This document shows positions 26,116-34,799 of a DNA stretch of 64,000 nucleotides, piece by piece (position 1 is the stretch's first letter; the number at the start of each line of letters is the position of its first letter). The notes below the pieces were generated by a model. That model searched no databases. It was not told where the DNA came from and was given only the letters and a program-made list of their open reading frames with translations. The position numbers and the translations under genes were made by a program. The stretch comes from Novosphingobium sp. IK01 (GTDB taxonomy: Bacteria > Pseudomonadota > Alphaproteobacteria > Sphingomonadales > Sphingomonadaceae), in contig NZ_BTFW01000001.1 of assembly GCF_033242265.1 (NCBI RefSeq), forward strand, positions 1,364,001 through 1,428,000, written 5' to 3'.

Positions 26116-26140
26116 GAGGCCCCGCCTTGCGCGGGGTCTC
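26116..26140. terminator. hairpin between convergent rsmD and MFS genes
   Basis: Stem GAGGCCCCGC / GCGGGGTCTC with a CTTGC loop, 10 nt after the rsmD stop and 4 nt before the end of the convergent transporter gene. Confidence 0.65.
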
Positions 26141-26144
26141 CTCC

Positions 26145-27419
26145 TCAGGCCTCGCACCGGGGCGCAAACACCACGCCTGCCAGCGTGATCGCCCCCGCCA
26201 CGGTCAGGAACAGCCCGACCATCGCCGTGCCGCCCGCCATCGCCAGCGCCTGCGCGGCAAAGGGCGCCAGAGCCCCGCCGATGATCCCCCCGACATTGAA
26301 GGCAATCGAAATCCCGGTATAGCGCACCGGCACGGCATAGAGCGTGGGCAACCAGGCCCCGAGCGGCCCATAGACCAGCCCCATCACGAACAGCGTGAGC
26401 GCCAGCGTGGCAAAAACCACCGGCAGATGGCCCGAACCCAGACCCAGCCCGAACACCAGCCCGACCAGCGCCGTCCCCGCCGCGCCCACGCGCAAGACAG
26501 AGGCCGCCCCGCGCTTGTCGGCCCACCAGCCCGCCAGGGCGATACCGCCTGCGAGGAAGAAATTGGCCACGAGCTGCACGCCAAGGAACGTCTGCTTGGC
26601 ATAGCCCAGTTTCGTCGTGGCAAACGAAAGCGCAAAGGTCGTCGCCAGATAGAAGATCGCAAAGCAGGCGATCACCCCGGCAATCCCGGCCAGAACCGCG
26701 CCGGGATGATCGGCCATCAGCCGCCCGACCGGCACCTTGGGCGGCGGGGCGTCGTTCTTTGCCTGCTCGAAAGCGGCGGTTTCCCCGATCTTGAGCCGCA
26801 CCCACAGGCCAAGCCCGACCAGCAGCGCGCTCGCCAGAAACGGCACGCGCCAGCCCCAGCTCGCAAAGGCCGCCTCGGGCAAAGTCACCCCCAGGATCAG
26901 GAACAGCCCGTTGGCACACAGGAACCCGAGCGGCGCCCCCAGTTGCGGCGCGGAACCAAAGCGCGCTTCCCAGCCCTTGGGCGCGTTCTCGACCGCCAGC
27001 AGCGAGGCCCCGCCCCATTCGCCGCCAAGGCCAAAGCCCTGCCCGAACCGGAGCAGGCACAGCAGGAACGGCGCCACCGGCCCGGCCATCGCATAAGTCG
27101 GCAGGAACGCGATCAGCACCGTCGATCCGCCCATCAGCATCAGCGAGGCCACCAGCGTCGACTTGCGCCCGACTCTGTCGCCAAAATGGCCGAAAGCCAC
27201 CGCCCCCACGGGCCGCGCCACGAAAGCAAGGCCGAAGGTCATGAACGAGAGCAGCACTTGCGCCGAAGGCGACTGCGCCGGGAAGAACAGGGGCCCGATC
27301 ACCAGCGCGGCCGCGGTGGCGTAGATATAGAAATCGTAGAACTCCACCGCCGTGCCCACGAGGCTGGCGGTCAGGATACGGGCATGCTGGCGATAAGGGG
27401 AAACACGGTTCGAATGCAT
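26145..27419 (-). CDS. MFS transporter, metabolite:H+ symporter (MHS) type
   Basis: A 424-residue inner-membrane protein with about 12 transmembrane helices. The first-helix GTAVEFYDFYIYATAAAL, the loop GDRVGRKSTLV (the MFS motif D-R-x-G-R-K), and FGQGFGLGGEWGGASLL are typical of the MHS family (ShiA, KgtP, ProP-like organic acid/proline symporters). The substrate cannot be assigned. The ATG at 27419 gives the normal short cytosolic N-terminus; no strong ribosome site is seen. The last residues (FAPRCEA) are a short tail. Transcribed alone. Confidence 0.85.
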   Translation of the reverse strand: MHSNRVSPYRQHARILTASLVGTAVEFYDFYIYATAAALVIGPLFFPAQSPSAQVLLSFMTFGLAFVARPVGAVAFGHFGDRVGRKSTLVASLMLMGGSTVLIAFLPTYAMAGPVAPFLLCLLRFGQGFGLGGEWGGASLLAVENAPKGWEARFGSAPQLGAPLGFLCANGLFLILGVTLPEAAFASWGWRVPFLASALLVGLGLWVRLKIGETAAFEQAKNDAPPPKVPVGRLMADHPGAVLAGIAGVIACFAIFYLATTFALSFATTKLGYAKQTFLGVQLVANFFLAGGIALAGWWADKRGAASVLRVGAAGTALVGLVFGLGLGSGHLPVVFATLALTLFVMGLVYGPLGAWLPTLYAVPVRYTGISIAFNVGGIIGGALAPFAAQALAMAGGTAMVGLFLTVAGAITLAGVVFAPRCEA

Positions 27420-27565
27420 CGACGGGGCCTTCCCGGCCCCCGCTGCCTTGTCAAGACCAACAGGACACGAACCAAGCGACCCGTGCCAAAAATGCGCAAC
27501 TTTCCGCACCTGCAAGCAGATTTGACGACAGGAACATGCACGCCCCCTGCCCACCCATCCCGAAA

Positions 27566-27596
27566 AAAGGGCGCTGGCCGAACCAGCGCCCTTTTC
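27566..27596. terminator. bidirectional terminator
   Basis: Stem AGGGCGCTGG / CCAGCGCCCT with a CCGAA loop, flanked by A6 on one side and TTTT on the other, just after the end of the reverse-strand exported protein gene at 27620. Confidence 0.85.
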
Positions 27597-27619
27597 AAGG
27601 ATCACACGGCGCGTGGCAA

Positions 27620-28036
27620 TCAGGACGTGCCGCCAGCCTTTGCTCGCGCACTGCTGGCCGAAGCCGTGGCGCGACCCTTGACCTGTGCCACGATCGAAGG
27701 CCAGACTTGCGCGCGCTGGTCCGGGGTCATCGCCAGAACCTGCCCGCGCTGCACGTCGCTCAGGGCCCACCAGCCCTGCTGTTCGTCGGGACCGAGCGAC
27801 CAGAAATATTCCTGCTGGCCCGACGGCCAGGCATCGTACTTGGTCTTCAGGTCACTCGCCCAGCGATCATACTGCGCCTTTTGTGCCGTGGTCATCGTGA
27901 AAGGCCCAGCCGGAGCCTGAGCCGGAGTTGCCGCAGAAGCAGCAGGGGCCGCAGGCGCGGCGGTCTGGGCCTGGGCGGCGACCGGAAGGGCGGCCGTGGC
28001 GAGCGCAAACGCGCCGATGGACATAAACGTCTTCAT
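27620..28036 (-). CDS. exported small hypothetical protein, Ala/Gln/Trp-rich
   Basis: A 138-residue protein with signal peptide MKTFMSIGAFALATAALPVAAQAQ, a low-complexity Ala-Pro stretch (about residues 25-44), and a compact C-terminal part with repeated short motifs: QYDRWASDLKTKYDAWPSGQQEYFWSL, then DEQQGWWALSDVQRGQVLAM and DQRAQVWPSIVAQ. I do not recognise a characterised family; similar small proteins are found in sphingomonads. A strong AGGAGGAG ribosome site supports the start. Divergent from uvrD. Confidence 0.7.
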   Translation of the reverse strand: MKTFMSIGAFALATAALPVAAQAQTAAPAAPAASAATPAQAPAGPFTMTTAQKAQYDRWASDLKTKYDAWPSGQQEYFWSLGPDEQQGWWALSDVQRGQVLAMTPDQRAQVWPSIVAQVKGRATASASSARAKAGGTS

Positions 28037-28276
28037 GGGATCTCCTCCTGTTGTCCTGACCCGATGCGGGCCCTTACGCATCGCGGACGCCAAAGGTTTC
28101 CCGCTGATCGACCAGACGTCGCCATCGCGGGGCAGGGCGTGAAAAGTGCCCTGCAACTGCGATGAGCCGTTGATTTCATTAGGATGCACCGCACAATAAA
28201 ATGCGTTTGAGACTGTTCTCCGCCAGGGCCCCGAGCCTTTCCGCCCCGCCGATTGCGCCTTGCGCCCGCCCGCACG

Positions 28277-28291
28277 GTTCCCTACCTGTTC
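28277..28291 (+). promoter_or_regulatory. alphaproteobacterial SOS box (LexA site) before uvrD
   Basis: GTTC-CCTACCT-GTTC, an exact match to the direct-repeat LexA operator of alphaproteobacteria (GTTC-N7-GTTC). It ends 4 nt before the GTG start codon of the helicase gene, so LexA bound here would block transcription or promoter escape. It also argues for GTG at 28296 as start rather than the TTG at 28260. Confidence 0.7.
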
Positions 28292-28295
28292 CGGC

Positions 28296-30638
28296 GTGAC
28301 CAGCTTCCCCCCCTCTTCCGACGCCGCCCGTTCCACGCCCGCAGCGGCCCCCGCGCATCAGGGCGCCCAGCAGGGCGAACCGCAATGGCTTGCCGCGCTC
28401 AACCCGCCCCAGCGCGAGGCCGTGCTCACCACGCAAGGGCCCGTGCTGATGCTGGCAGGCGCGGGCACCGGCAAGACCGCCGCGCTCACCGCGCGGCTCG
28501 CCAATCTGCTGCGCCAGCGCCTCGCCTGGCCCTCGCAGATCCTGTGCGTGACCTTCACCAACAAGGCCGCGCGCGAGATGCGCGAGCGCGTGGGCGCCCT
28601 GATCGGCCCTTCGGTCGAAGGGATGCCCTGGCTCGGCACGTTCCACGCGATTGCCGCCAAGATGCTGCGCCGCCATGCCGAACTCGTCGGCCTCACCAGC
28701 AGCTTTTCCATCCTCGACACCGACGACCAGATGCGCCTGCTCAAGCAGCTGATCCAGGCCGAAGGCATCGACGACAAGCGCTGGCCCGCCAAGCAACTGG
28801 CCGGGCTGATCGACCGCTGGAAGAACCGGGGCCTGACGCCCGCCGATCTCGATGCGGGCGAGAACGAGGCCTATGCCAACGGGCGCGGCGCGAAGATGTA
28901 CGGCCTCTATCAGGACCGCCTGCGCACGATCAACGCCTGCGATTTCGGCGATCTCCTGCTCCACATGCTGACGATCTTCCGCCAGCATCGCGACGTGCTG
29001 GAAAGCTGGCAGGACCGCTTCCGCTACATCATGGTCGACGAATATCAGGACACCAACGCGGTCCAGTACCTGTGGCTGCGCCTGCTCGCGCAAGTCCACA
29101 AGAACATCTGCGTGGTGGGCGACGACGACCAGTCGATCTATTCGTGGCGCGGCGCCGAAGTCGCCAATATCCTGCGCTTTGAAAAGGATTTCCCCGGCGC
29201 GGCGGTGATCCGCCTCGAACAGAACTATCGCTCCACCCCGCACATTCTGGGCGCGGCCTCGGGCCTGATCGAGGAGAACGCCCAGCGTCTGGGCAAGCAC
29301 TTGTGGACCGAGCGCGATGGCGGCGACAAAGTCCGCGTGATCGGCGTCTGGGATGGCCCCGAGGAAGCGCGCCGCGTGGGCGAGGAGATCGAGCGCCTCG
29401 AACGCGAGGGCTGCCCGCTCGACCGCGTGGCAATCCTCGTGCGCGCACAGTTCCAGACGCGCGAGTTCGAAGACCGCTTCATCCAGATCGGCCTGGCCTA
29501 TCGCATCGTCGGCGGTTTCCGCTTCTACGAGCGCGCCGAAATCCGCGATGCGCTGGCCTATCTGCGCCTCGTCTCGCAGCCTTCGGATGATCTCGCCTTC
29601 GAGCGGATCTACAACACCCCCAAGCGCGGCCTTGGCGACAAGACGCTCGAAAAGCTCCACCGCTTTGCCCGCGCCCATCAGGTGCCCCTGCTGCGCGCGG
29701 CCTACGACATCGCCGATACCGACGAACTGCCCGCCCGCGCGCGCAACACGATTCTGGCACTGGTGCGCGATTTCCTGCGCTGGCGCGACCAGATCGCCAC
29801 GCTCACCCCGTCTGAACTGGCCCGCACGATCCTCGACGAGAGCGGCTACACCGGCGCGCTTCAGGCCGAAAAGAGCGCCGAGGCCAATGCCCGCCTCGAA
29901 AACCTCTCCGAACTCGTCCGCGCGATGGAAGAGTACGAGACGCTGGGCGATTTCCTCGAACATGTCAGTCTGGTGATGGACAACGAGGCCGCCTCAAGCG
30001 AGGAAAAGGTCACGATCATGACCATCCACGCGGCCAAGGGCCTCGAATTCGATCAGGTCTTTCTGCCCGGCTGGGAAGAAGGGGTGTTCCCCTCGCAGCG
30101 CGCGCTCGACGAAGGGGGCCTCGCCAGCCTCGAAGAAGAGCGCCGCCTCGCCTATGTGGCGATCACCCGCGCGCGCCGCCGCTGCACGATCCTGCATGCC
30201 GCCAACCGCCGCATCTATGGCCAGTGGACGAGCGCGATCCCCTCGCGCTTCGTCGAGGAACTGCCGCAGGACCATGTCGAGAGCGAAACCACGCTCTCGG
30301 GCGGAGCCTCGATGTGGCGGGCCAGCTGGTCGGAAGCGAGCGACCCGTTTGCCGATGTCGCCCGCAACCACCCGGCCAAGGCGCAGAGCCGGGGCCCTGG
30401 CTGGCAACGCGCTGCCCAGCAGGCCTATGACGCCAAGCCGCGCCGCATGGCCGAAAACACCCGCAGCGCAGCCAGCTTCGCCAGCAAGCCCCGCGCCGAC
30501 ATCGCCATCGGCGCGCGCGTGTTCCACGACAAGTTCGGCTATGGCGTGGTTCAGGCCCAGGAAGGCAACAAGCTGGAAATCGCCTTCGAAACGGCGGGCG
30601 AGAAGCGCGTGCTCGACAGCTTCGTGAAGCCGGCCTGA
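28296..30638 (+). CDS. uvrD: UvrD/PcrA-type ATP-dependent DNA helicase
   Basis: SF1A 3'-5' helicase acting in nucleotide excision and mismatch repair and in removing stalled complexes. The 780-residue protein shows Q-motif NPPQREAV, Walker A AGAGTGKT (K60), FTNKAAREMRERV, Walker B with VDEYQDTN (D248/E249), GDDDQSIYSWRGA, RLEQNYRSTPHIL, and the C-terminal VTIMTIHAAKGLEFD and AYVAITRARRR. The final 50 residues (VFHDKFGYGVVQAQEGNKLEIAF) form the UvrD/PcrA C-terminal Tudor-like domain. GTG start is chosen because the next ATG is inside Walker A. Likely SOS-regulated. Confidence 0.95.
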   Translation: MTSFPPSSDAARSTPAAAPAHQGAQQGEPQWLAALNPPQREAVLTTQGPVLMLAGAGTGKTAALTARLANLLRQRLAWPSQILCVTFTNKAAREMRERVGALIGPSVEGMPWLGTFHAIAAKMLRRHAELVGLTSSFSILDTDDQMRLLKQLIQAEGIDDKRWPAKQLAGLIDRWKNRGLTPADLDAGENEAYANGRGAKMYGLYQDRLRTINACDFGDLLLHMLTIFRQHRDVLESWQDRFRYIMVDEYQDTNAVQYLWLRLLAQVHKNICVVGDDDQSIYSWRGAEVANILRFEKDFPGAAVIRLEQNYRSTPHILGAASGLIEENAQRLGKHLWTERDGGDKVRVIGVWDGPEEARRVGEEIERLEREGCPLDRVAILVRAQFQTREFEDRFIQIGLAYRIVGGFRFYERAEIRDALAYLRLVSQPSDDLAFERIYNTPKRGLGDKTLEKLHRFARAHQVPLLRAAYDIADTDELPARARNTILALVRDFLRWRDQIATLTPSELARTILDESGYTGALQAEKSAEANARLENLSELVRAMEEYETLGDFLEHVSLVMDNEAASSEEKVTIMTIHAAKGLEFDQVFLPGWEEGVFPSQRALDEGGLASLEEERRLAYVAITRARRRCTILHAANRRIYGQWTSAIPSRFVEELPQDHVESETTLSGGASMWRASWSEASDPFADVARNHPAKAQSRGPGWQRAAQQAYDAKPRRMAENTRSAASFASKPRADIAIGARVFHDKFGYGVVQAQEGNKLEIAFETAGEKRVLDSFVKPA

Positions 30639-30653
30639 AACAGGAAGAAAGAG

Positions 30654-30691
30654 GAAATGCAGGGACGATGGCCCCCGCATTTCCCCTTTTC
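30654..30691 (+). terminator. terminator hairpin after uvrD
   Basis: GGAAATGC pairs with GCATTTCC across a 16-nt loop, followed by CCTTTTCTTT. It also lies just behind the convergent DUF885 gene end. Confidence 0.6.
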
Positions 30692-30698
30692 TTTGTCC

Positions 30699-32576
30699 TT
30701 ATGCCTTCAGTCGCTCGGCAATGCGCTCGTCGATCCGCGCTTCCAGCAGGGACAGCGGCATGGCGCCTTCCTTGAGCACGCCGTGGAACCACGCGAGGTC
30801 GAATTTGTCGCCCAGAGCCTTTTCGGCCTTCCGGCGATTGGCAACCCAGGCCGTATGGCCCATCTTGTAGCTGCATGCCTGACCGATCATCGTGCAATAG
30901 CGCTCGATCTCGCGCTGGCTGCGCGCCGGGGTGAAGCCGGTCTTCTCGACCATGTAGGCCGTCGCCTTCTCGCGGCTCCAGCGATAGTGGTGGATGCCGG
31001 TATCGACCACCAGACGCACCGCGCGGAACAGGAACGACTGAAGATAGCCCGCCCGTTCGATGCCCTGATAGCCGCCCAGTTCATCGCCCAGTTGTTCGGC
31101 ATAGAGCGCCCAGCCCTCGCCATAGGCCGAGATGAAGTAGTCGCGCAGAATCCATGGCAGCTCTCCACCCCCTTGCGCGTACCCACCCTGAAGATGATGG
31201 CCGGGAATGCCCTCGTGGTAGGTCAGCGAGGGCAGCGAATATTTCGGCCAGTCGCCCACAGACTTGAGGTTGATCCAGTAGATCGCCGGGCGTGAACCGT
31301 CGAGCGAGGCCGAATTGTAATAGCCATTGGGCGCGCCGTCCTGAATTTCGGCAGGGACGGCCCGGATGGTCAGCGGATCGTTGGGAATATCGGCAAAGGC
31401 GCGCGGCAATTGCGTGCGCATGTGGGCCACGCTCTGGTTGAGCCCCGCGATCAGTTGCGCGCGGCCCTCCGCCGTATCGGGGTAAAGCTGCTCGGGCGCG
31501 TGATTGAGCGCGGAAAGACGCGCGCCGATGCTGCCGGTGGTGTGCCCGGCAGCCTTGAGCACAGTGTCGAGTTCAGCGCTGATCTGGGCGACCTGTTCGA
31601 GGCCGATCTTGTGGATGGCCTCGGGTGTCAGAGTCGTCGTGGTGGCGGCGCCCAGCGCAGCGGCATAGATCGCATCGCCCTGCTTGAGGCGCCAGATCCC
31701 GTCACCGGCCGGCGATTTGGCGCGCAACCGGCGATAGAGCGCCATCTGGCGATCGAGCGCGGGATAGACCTTGTCGTGCACGATAGAGACCGCGCGGCGC
31801 TGCCAGTCGCCCGCCAGCCCCTTTTCGGCCAGCCCCTTTTCGGTGGTGCGGCGGACCAGCGAGGTGACCAGTCCGTTGTGCTCAGGCGCGACATTGCGCA
31901 GCTTGGCCATCTGGCCCAGCGCCAGCGTGATCGCCCAGGCGGGGGGAATGCGCCCCATCCCGGCCTGACGCGCGCCTTCGGCGGTCTGGTCGTCGAGCAC
32001 GATGGCGAAGGCCGCCAGACGGGCCAGATAGGCCTCGGCATCCTCGGCCACGAGGATCGGGTGCTGGTTGTCGAGGAAATCGGGGATCGTGAAATAGGCG
32101 CCGCGCTGCTGATCGATCACGAACGGCATCTGCGGATCGTCAATATCGAAGCGCGCACCCGCCAGTTCTTCGCCGAACCGATGCAGTACAATCGCGCGGT
32201 TACGCCGGTTCTGTGCATTCAGGCCCGCCGGATCGACGGCCGAAACGGCCGCCTGGGCATCGCGATAGAACGCCAGAGAGGCTTCATTCGCGCCGCGTCC
32301 TTCACCATCGAGGCGACTGCGCAGCACCGCCCGCGCACCGGTATCAAGCCCGAGCGTCGTTGCCCGCTGCGGTTCAATGAGGAGACTGGCAAAGAAAATG
32401 CGGTCGAGCAGCGCCCCGAAAGCCGCGTCTCCGCCCGCCTGCGCCCCGGCCTGCGCGCCTACTTGGGCAAAGGCCTGTCCGGGCAGGCCCGAAAGCCATG
32501 CCGCAGCCATTGCGCCGCCCGCCAACCCGAGGAAATCGCGACGCTCCAAACCCTGCCCCAAGCCATGTATTGCCAA
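30699..32576 (-). CDS. Tat-exported DUF885 family protein (putative zinc peptidase)
   Basis: A 625-residue periplasmic protein. The N-terminus has a twin-arginine signal, ERRDFLGLAGGAMAAAWLSGLPGQAFA. The body matches DUF885: RDAQAAVSAVDPAGLNAQNRRN, TIPDFLDNQHPI, the metal-site-like YHEGIPGHHLQGGYAQ and EGWALYAEQLGDELGGY near residues 520-560, and the end VANRRKAEKALGDKFDL. Members are predicted metallo-carboxypeptidases; no substrate is known. TTG at 32576 is proposed as start since GGGAG precedes it and it gives a normal Tat signal; an ATG at 32684 would add 36 residues across a palindrome. Confidence 0.82.
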   Translation of the reverse strand: MAIHGLGQGLERRDFLGLAGGAMAAAWLSGLPGQAFAQVGAQAGAQAGGDAAFGALLDRIFFASLLIEPQRATTLGLDTGARAVLRSRLDGEGRGANEASLAFYRDAQAAVSAVDPAGLNAQNRRNRAIVLHRFGEELAGARFDIDDPQMPFVIDQQRGAYFTIPDFLDNQHPILVAEDAEAYLARLAAFAIVLDDQTAEGARQAGMGRIPPAWAITLALGQMAKLRNVAPEHNGLVTSLVRRTTEKGLAEKGLAGDWQRRAVSIVHDKVYPALDRQMALYRRLRAKSPAGDGIWRLKQGDAIYAAALGAATTTTLTPEAIHKIGLEQVAQISAELDTVLKAAGHTTGSIGARLSALNHAPEQLYPDTAEGRAQLIAGLNQSVAHMRTQLPRAFADIPNDPLTIRAVPAEIQDGAPNGYYNSASLDGSRPAIYWINLKSVGDWPKYSLPSLTYHEGIPGHHLQGGYAQGGGELPWILRDYFISAYGEGWALYAEQLGDELGGYQGIERAGYLQSFLFRAVRLVVDTGIHHYRWSREKATAYMVEKTGFTPARSQREIERYCTMIGQACSYKMGHTAWVANRRKAEKALGDKFDLAWFHGVLKEGAMPLSLLEARIDERIAERLKA

Positions 32577-32603
32577 AGACTTGCTCCCTTTTCCGGTCCC
32601 TTG

Positions 32604-32622
32604 AACGAACGCCCCGTTCGTT
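32604..32622. promoter_or_regulatory. candidate operator palindrome before the DUF885 gene
   Basis: AACGAACG-CCC-CGTTCGTT, a perfect 8-bp inverted repeat with a 3-bp spacer, located about 28 bp upstream of the proposed TTG start. The size and spacing resemble operators of TetR-type repressors; no TetR gene is in the window. Confidence 0.5.
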
Positions 32623-32828
32623 TCAGATGCGACGGACTGCCATGCTCTCCCGCGCCGCACAATGCAGAAAGCCGATTTCGTCACATAATGGCATCACAAT
32701 CAATCTTGCCAGCAGAAAAAGAAGGAAATTCAAGTTACGCCCAGAATTGATCAAGAAAGCTTGCCATTCTGGATATATCGCACCTATATTCGATAAATAA
32801 TAGCAGCGCGCCAGACAGGCTTCATCAC

Positions 32829-33401
32829 ATGATCAATCGCATTCGGGAAATCCGCCGACAGAAAGGGCTGACGCTGGCCGACGTTGCTGCGCGCTGCCAG
32901 CCGCCGACAACGGCACAGACCATTGGGCGCCTCGAAACCGGCACGCGCTCGCTCTCGCTCAAGTGGATGAACCGGATCGGCGCGGCCCTGGCCATCGACC
33001 CCGAACTGCTGGTTCGCGCCGCCGACGATACCCAGGCCGAAGTCATTGCCCGGCTCACCCCGGCGGGAACCGAGCCGATCGCCACCCCGGTTCCGGCCCC
33101 CCTGCCCGACGCGCTCTATGGCCACGAAGGCCTTGTCGCGCTCAGTGTCGAGGCCAGCGCCGGAGACTGGCGCGCGGGCGACCAGATCTGGCTGCGACGC
33201 TTCGATGGCGAGGAAATCGGCCGCGCCCTCAATCGCGATGTGCTGGCCCCGCGCCCCGGTGGCCGCTTTGCCTTTGGCCGCATGATCGACCACCGCGAGG
33301 GGCGCCTCGCGCTGCTGCCGCCCGGCCCCGGCCAGCGCCAGTTGGTGATCGACCGTCCGGCCTGGGTGGCCGTGGCCGAAGTCCTGATCCGCACGCTCTG
33401 A
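32829..33401 (+). CDS. XRE-family helix-turn-helix regulator with C-terminal S24/LexA-like half
   Basis: A 190-residue protein. Residues 1-60 form a Cro/CI-type helix-turn-helix (MINRIREIRRQKGLTLADVA, then TTAQTIGRLETGTRSLS and WMNRIGAAL). The C-terminal half (YGHEGLVALSVEAS...RPGGRFAFGRMIDH...LLPPGPGQRQLVIDRPAWVAVAEV) resembles the beta-rich S24-like fold seen in CI-type regulators, but an obvious Ser-Lys catalytic pair is missing. It is likely a non-cleaving regulator; ligand and targets are unknown. Divergent from the DUF885 gene across a 252-bp AT-rich gap. Confidence 0.8.
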   Translation: MINRIREIRRQKGLTLADVAARCQPPTTAQTIGRLETGTRSLSLKWMNRIGAALAIDPELLVRAADDTQAEVIARLTPAGTEPIATPVPAPLPDALYGHEGLVALSVEASAGDWRAGDQIWLRRFDGEEIGRALNRDVLAPRPGGRFAFGRMIDHREGRLALLPPGPGQRQLVIDRPAWVAVAEVLIRTL

Positions 33402-33489
33402 ACATCGGGCTGATCATCGGGCTCAGGATCAGGCACGAACCGGTCTTCGCGCTCTCGCCTTGGGCCCCCGCAGGCGCTATCCCCCGGTC

Positions 33490-34710
33490 ATGACCCCGGA
33501 CAAGACATTGCGCCTGCTCAGCCTGTCCACGCTCTATCCGGCCTCGGTACGGCCGGGTTTCGGGCGTTTCGTGGCCCGCCAGATGGAAGCTCTGGCCGCG
33601 CGCCCGGATTGGGACGTGACGGTGATCAACCCGATCGGCCTGCCCCCGCTGCCCCGGCGCCTGCTGCCCGCAGGCTATGCCCCGCTTCACGCCATTCCCC
33701 CGATGGAAACACGCAGCGGGGTGCCGGTGTACCATCCCCGCTTCACGCTGCTGCCGGGCCTGTCCGGGCGGTTCAACCCTGCGCTGATCGCACAAAGCGT
33801 CCTGCCGCTGGCCCGCCGGCTCCACGCAGAAACCCCCTTCGACATCGTCGACGCGCAGTTCTTCTATCCCGATGGCCCCGCCGCCGCACGGATCGCACGG
33901 GCGCTGGGCCTGCCGCTGGCGATCAAGGCACGCGGATCGGACATTCACTACTGGGGCCAGCGCCCTGCCGCCCTTTCCCAAATGCAGCACGCCGCGCGCG
34001 AGGCCGGAGCCCTGCTCGCCGTATCGCAGGCGCTGGCCGACGACATGGCCGATCTGGGCCTGCCGGGCGAACGCATCACCGTCCATTATACCGGCCTTGA
34101 CCACGGGCGCTTCCATCCGCGCCCGCGCGCAGCCGCGCGCGCCATTCTGGCCGAACGCTTCCAGCTTCCGGGCGAAGGGCCGCTGGTGGCCTGCGTGGGC
34201 GCGCTGATCGGCATCAAGGGACAGGCCCTCGCCATCCGCGCGCTGGCCGAACCGGGAATGGAGCGTGTGCGCCTCGCGCTGGCCGGAACCGGACCCGACG
34301 AGGCCACGCTCCGGGCGCTCGCCCGCGAGCTCGATGTCGCCCATCGCGTCCATTTCCTTGGCGCGCTGGGGCACGATTTCGTGCCCGTGCTGATGGCCGG
34401 GGCCAGCGCCATGGTGCTGCCTTCCGAGCGCGAGGGGCTGGCCAATGTCTGGATCGAGGCGCTCGCCTGCGGCACCCCGCTGGTGATCCCCGACATCGGC
34501 GGCGCGCGCGAGGTGGTCACCAGTTCGACCGCCGGGCTCCTGGCCGCGCGCGAACCGGCCGCGATCGCCCGCGCGCTGGCCGCGCTGATCGCCCAGCCCA
34601 GCGCACCCGACGCCGTGGCGGCCTGCGCCGCACGGTTCAGCTGGGAAGCCAATGCCGCGGCCATGGCGGGCCTCTATCGCAAGGTCGTCGAGACCGCGAA
34701 AGGGACGTGA
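33490..34710 (+). CDS. glycosyltransferase family 4 protein
   Basis: A 406-residue retaining GT-B glycosyltransferase. The N-terminal Rossmann half contains LSLSTLYPASVRPGFGRFVARQ and DIVDAQFFYPDGPAAA; the C-terminal nucleotide-sugar half has CVGALIGIKGQALAIRAL, HFLGALGHDFVPVLMAGASAMVLPS and the EX7E catalytic motif EGLANVWIE with GTPLVIPDIGG after it. This is typical of GT4 enzymes that build exopolysaccharide or lipopolysaccharide. Donor and acceptor are not identifiable, and no polysaccharide cluster surrounds it. Start ATG at 33490 follows 88 nt behind the XRE gene; a strong terminator ends it. Confidence 0.88.
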   Translation: MTPDKTLRLLSLSTLYPASVRPGFGRFVARQMEALAARPDWDVTVINPIGLPPLPRRLLPAGYAPLHAIPPMETRSGVPVYHPRFTLLPGLSGRFNPALIAQSVLPLARRLHAETPFDIVDAQFFYPDGPAAARIARALGLPLAIKARGSDIHYWGQRPAALSQMQHAAREAGALLAVSQALADDMADLGLPGERITVHYTGLDHGRFHPRPRAAARAILAERFQLPGEGPLVACVGALIGIKGQALAIRALAEPGMERVRLALAGTGPDEATLRALARELDVAHRVHFLGALGHDFVPVLMAGASAMVLPSEREGLANVWIEALACGTPLVIPDIGGAREVVTSSTAGLLAAREPAAIARALAALIAQPSAPDAVAACAARFSWEANAAAMAGLYRKVVETAKGT

Positions 34711-34738
34711 GCCCCCGCCATCGGGCTCACAAACGGAA

Positions 34739-34774
34739 AAACGCCCCGCCGGACTGGTCCGGCGGGGCGTTTTT
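34739..34774. terminator. strong bidirectional terminator
   Basis: Stem CGCCCCGCCGGA / TCCGGCGGGGCG with a CTGG loop, preceded by A5 and followed by T5. It separates the glycosyltransferase gene from the convergent secF. Confidence 0.92.
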
Positions 34775-34799
34775 CATGTCACGAACGACGCGAAGGGGG

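Noticed and set aside
32783..32799. GATAAATA half-site before the XRE gene that resembles the galactan-locus operator
   Set aside because: Only one half matches; the other half agrees at 4 of 8 positions, as expected by chance in an AT-rich stretch.
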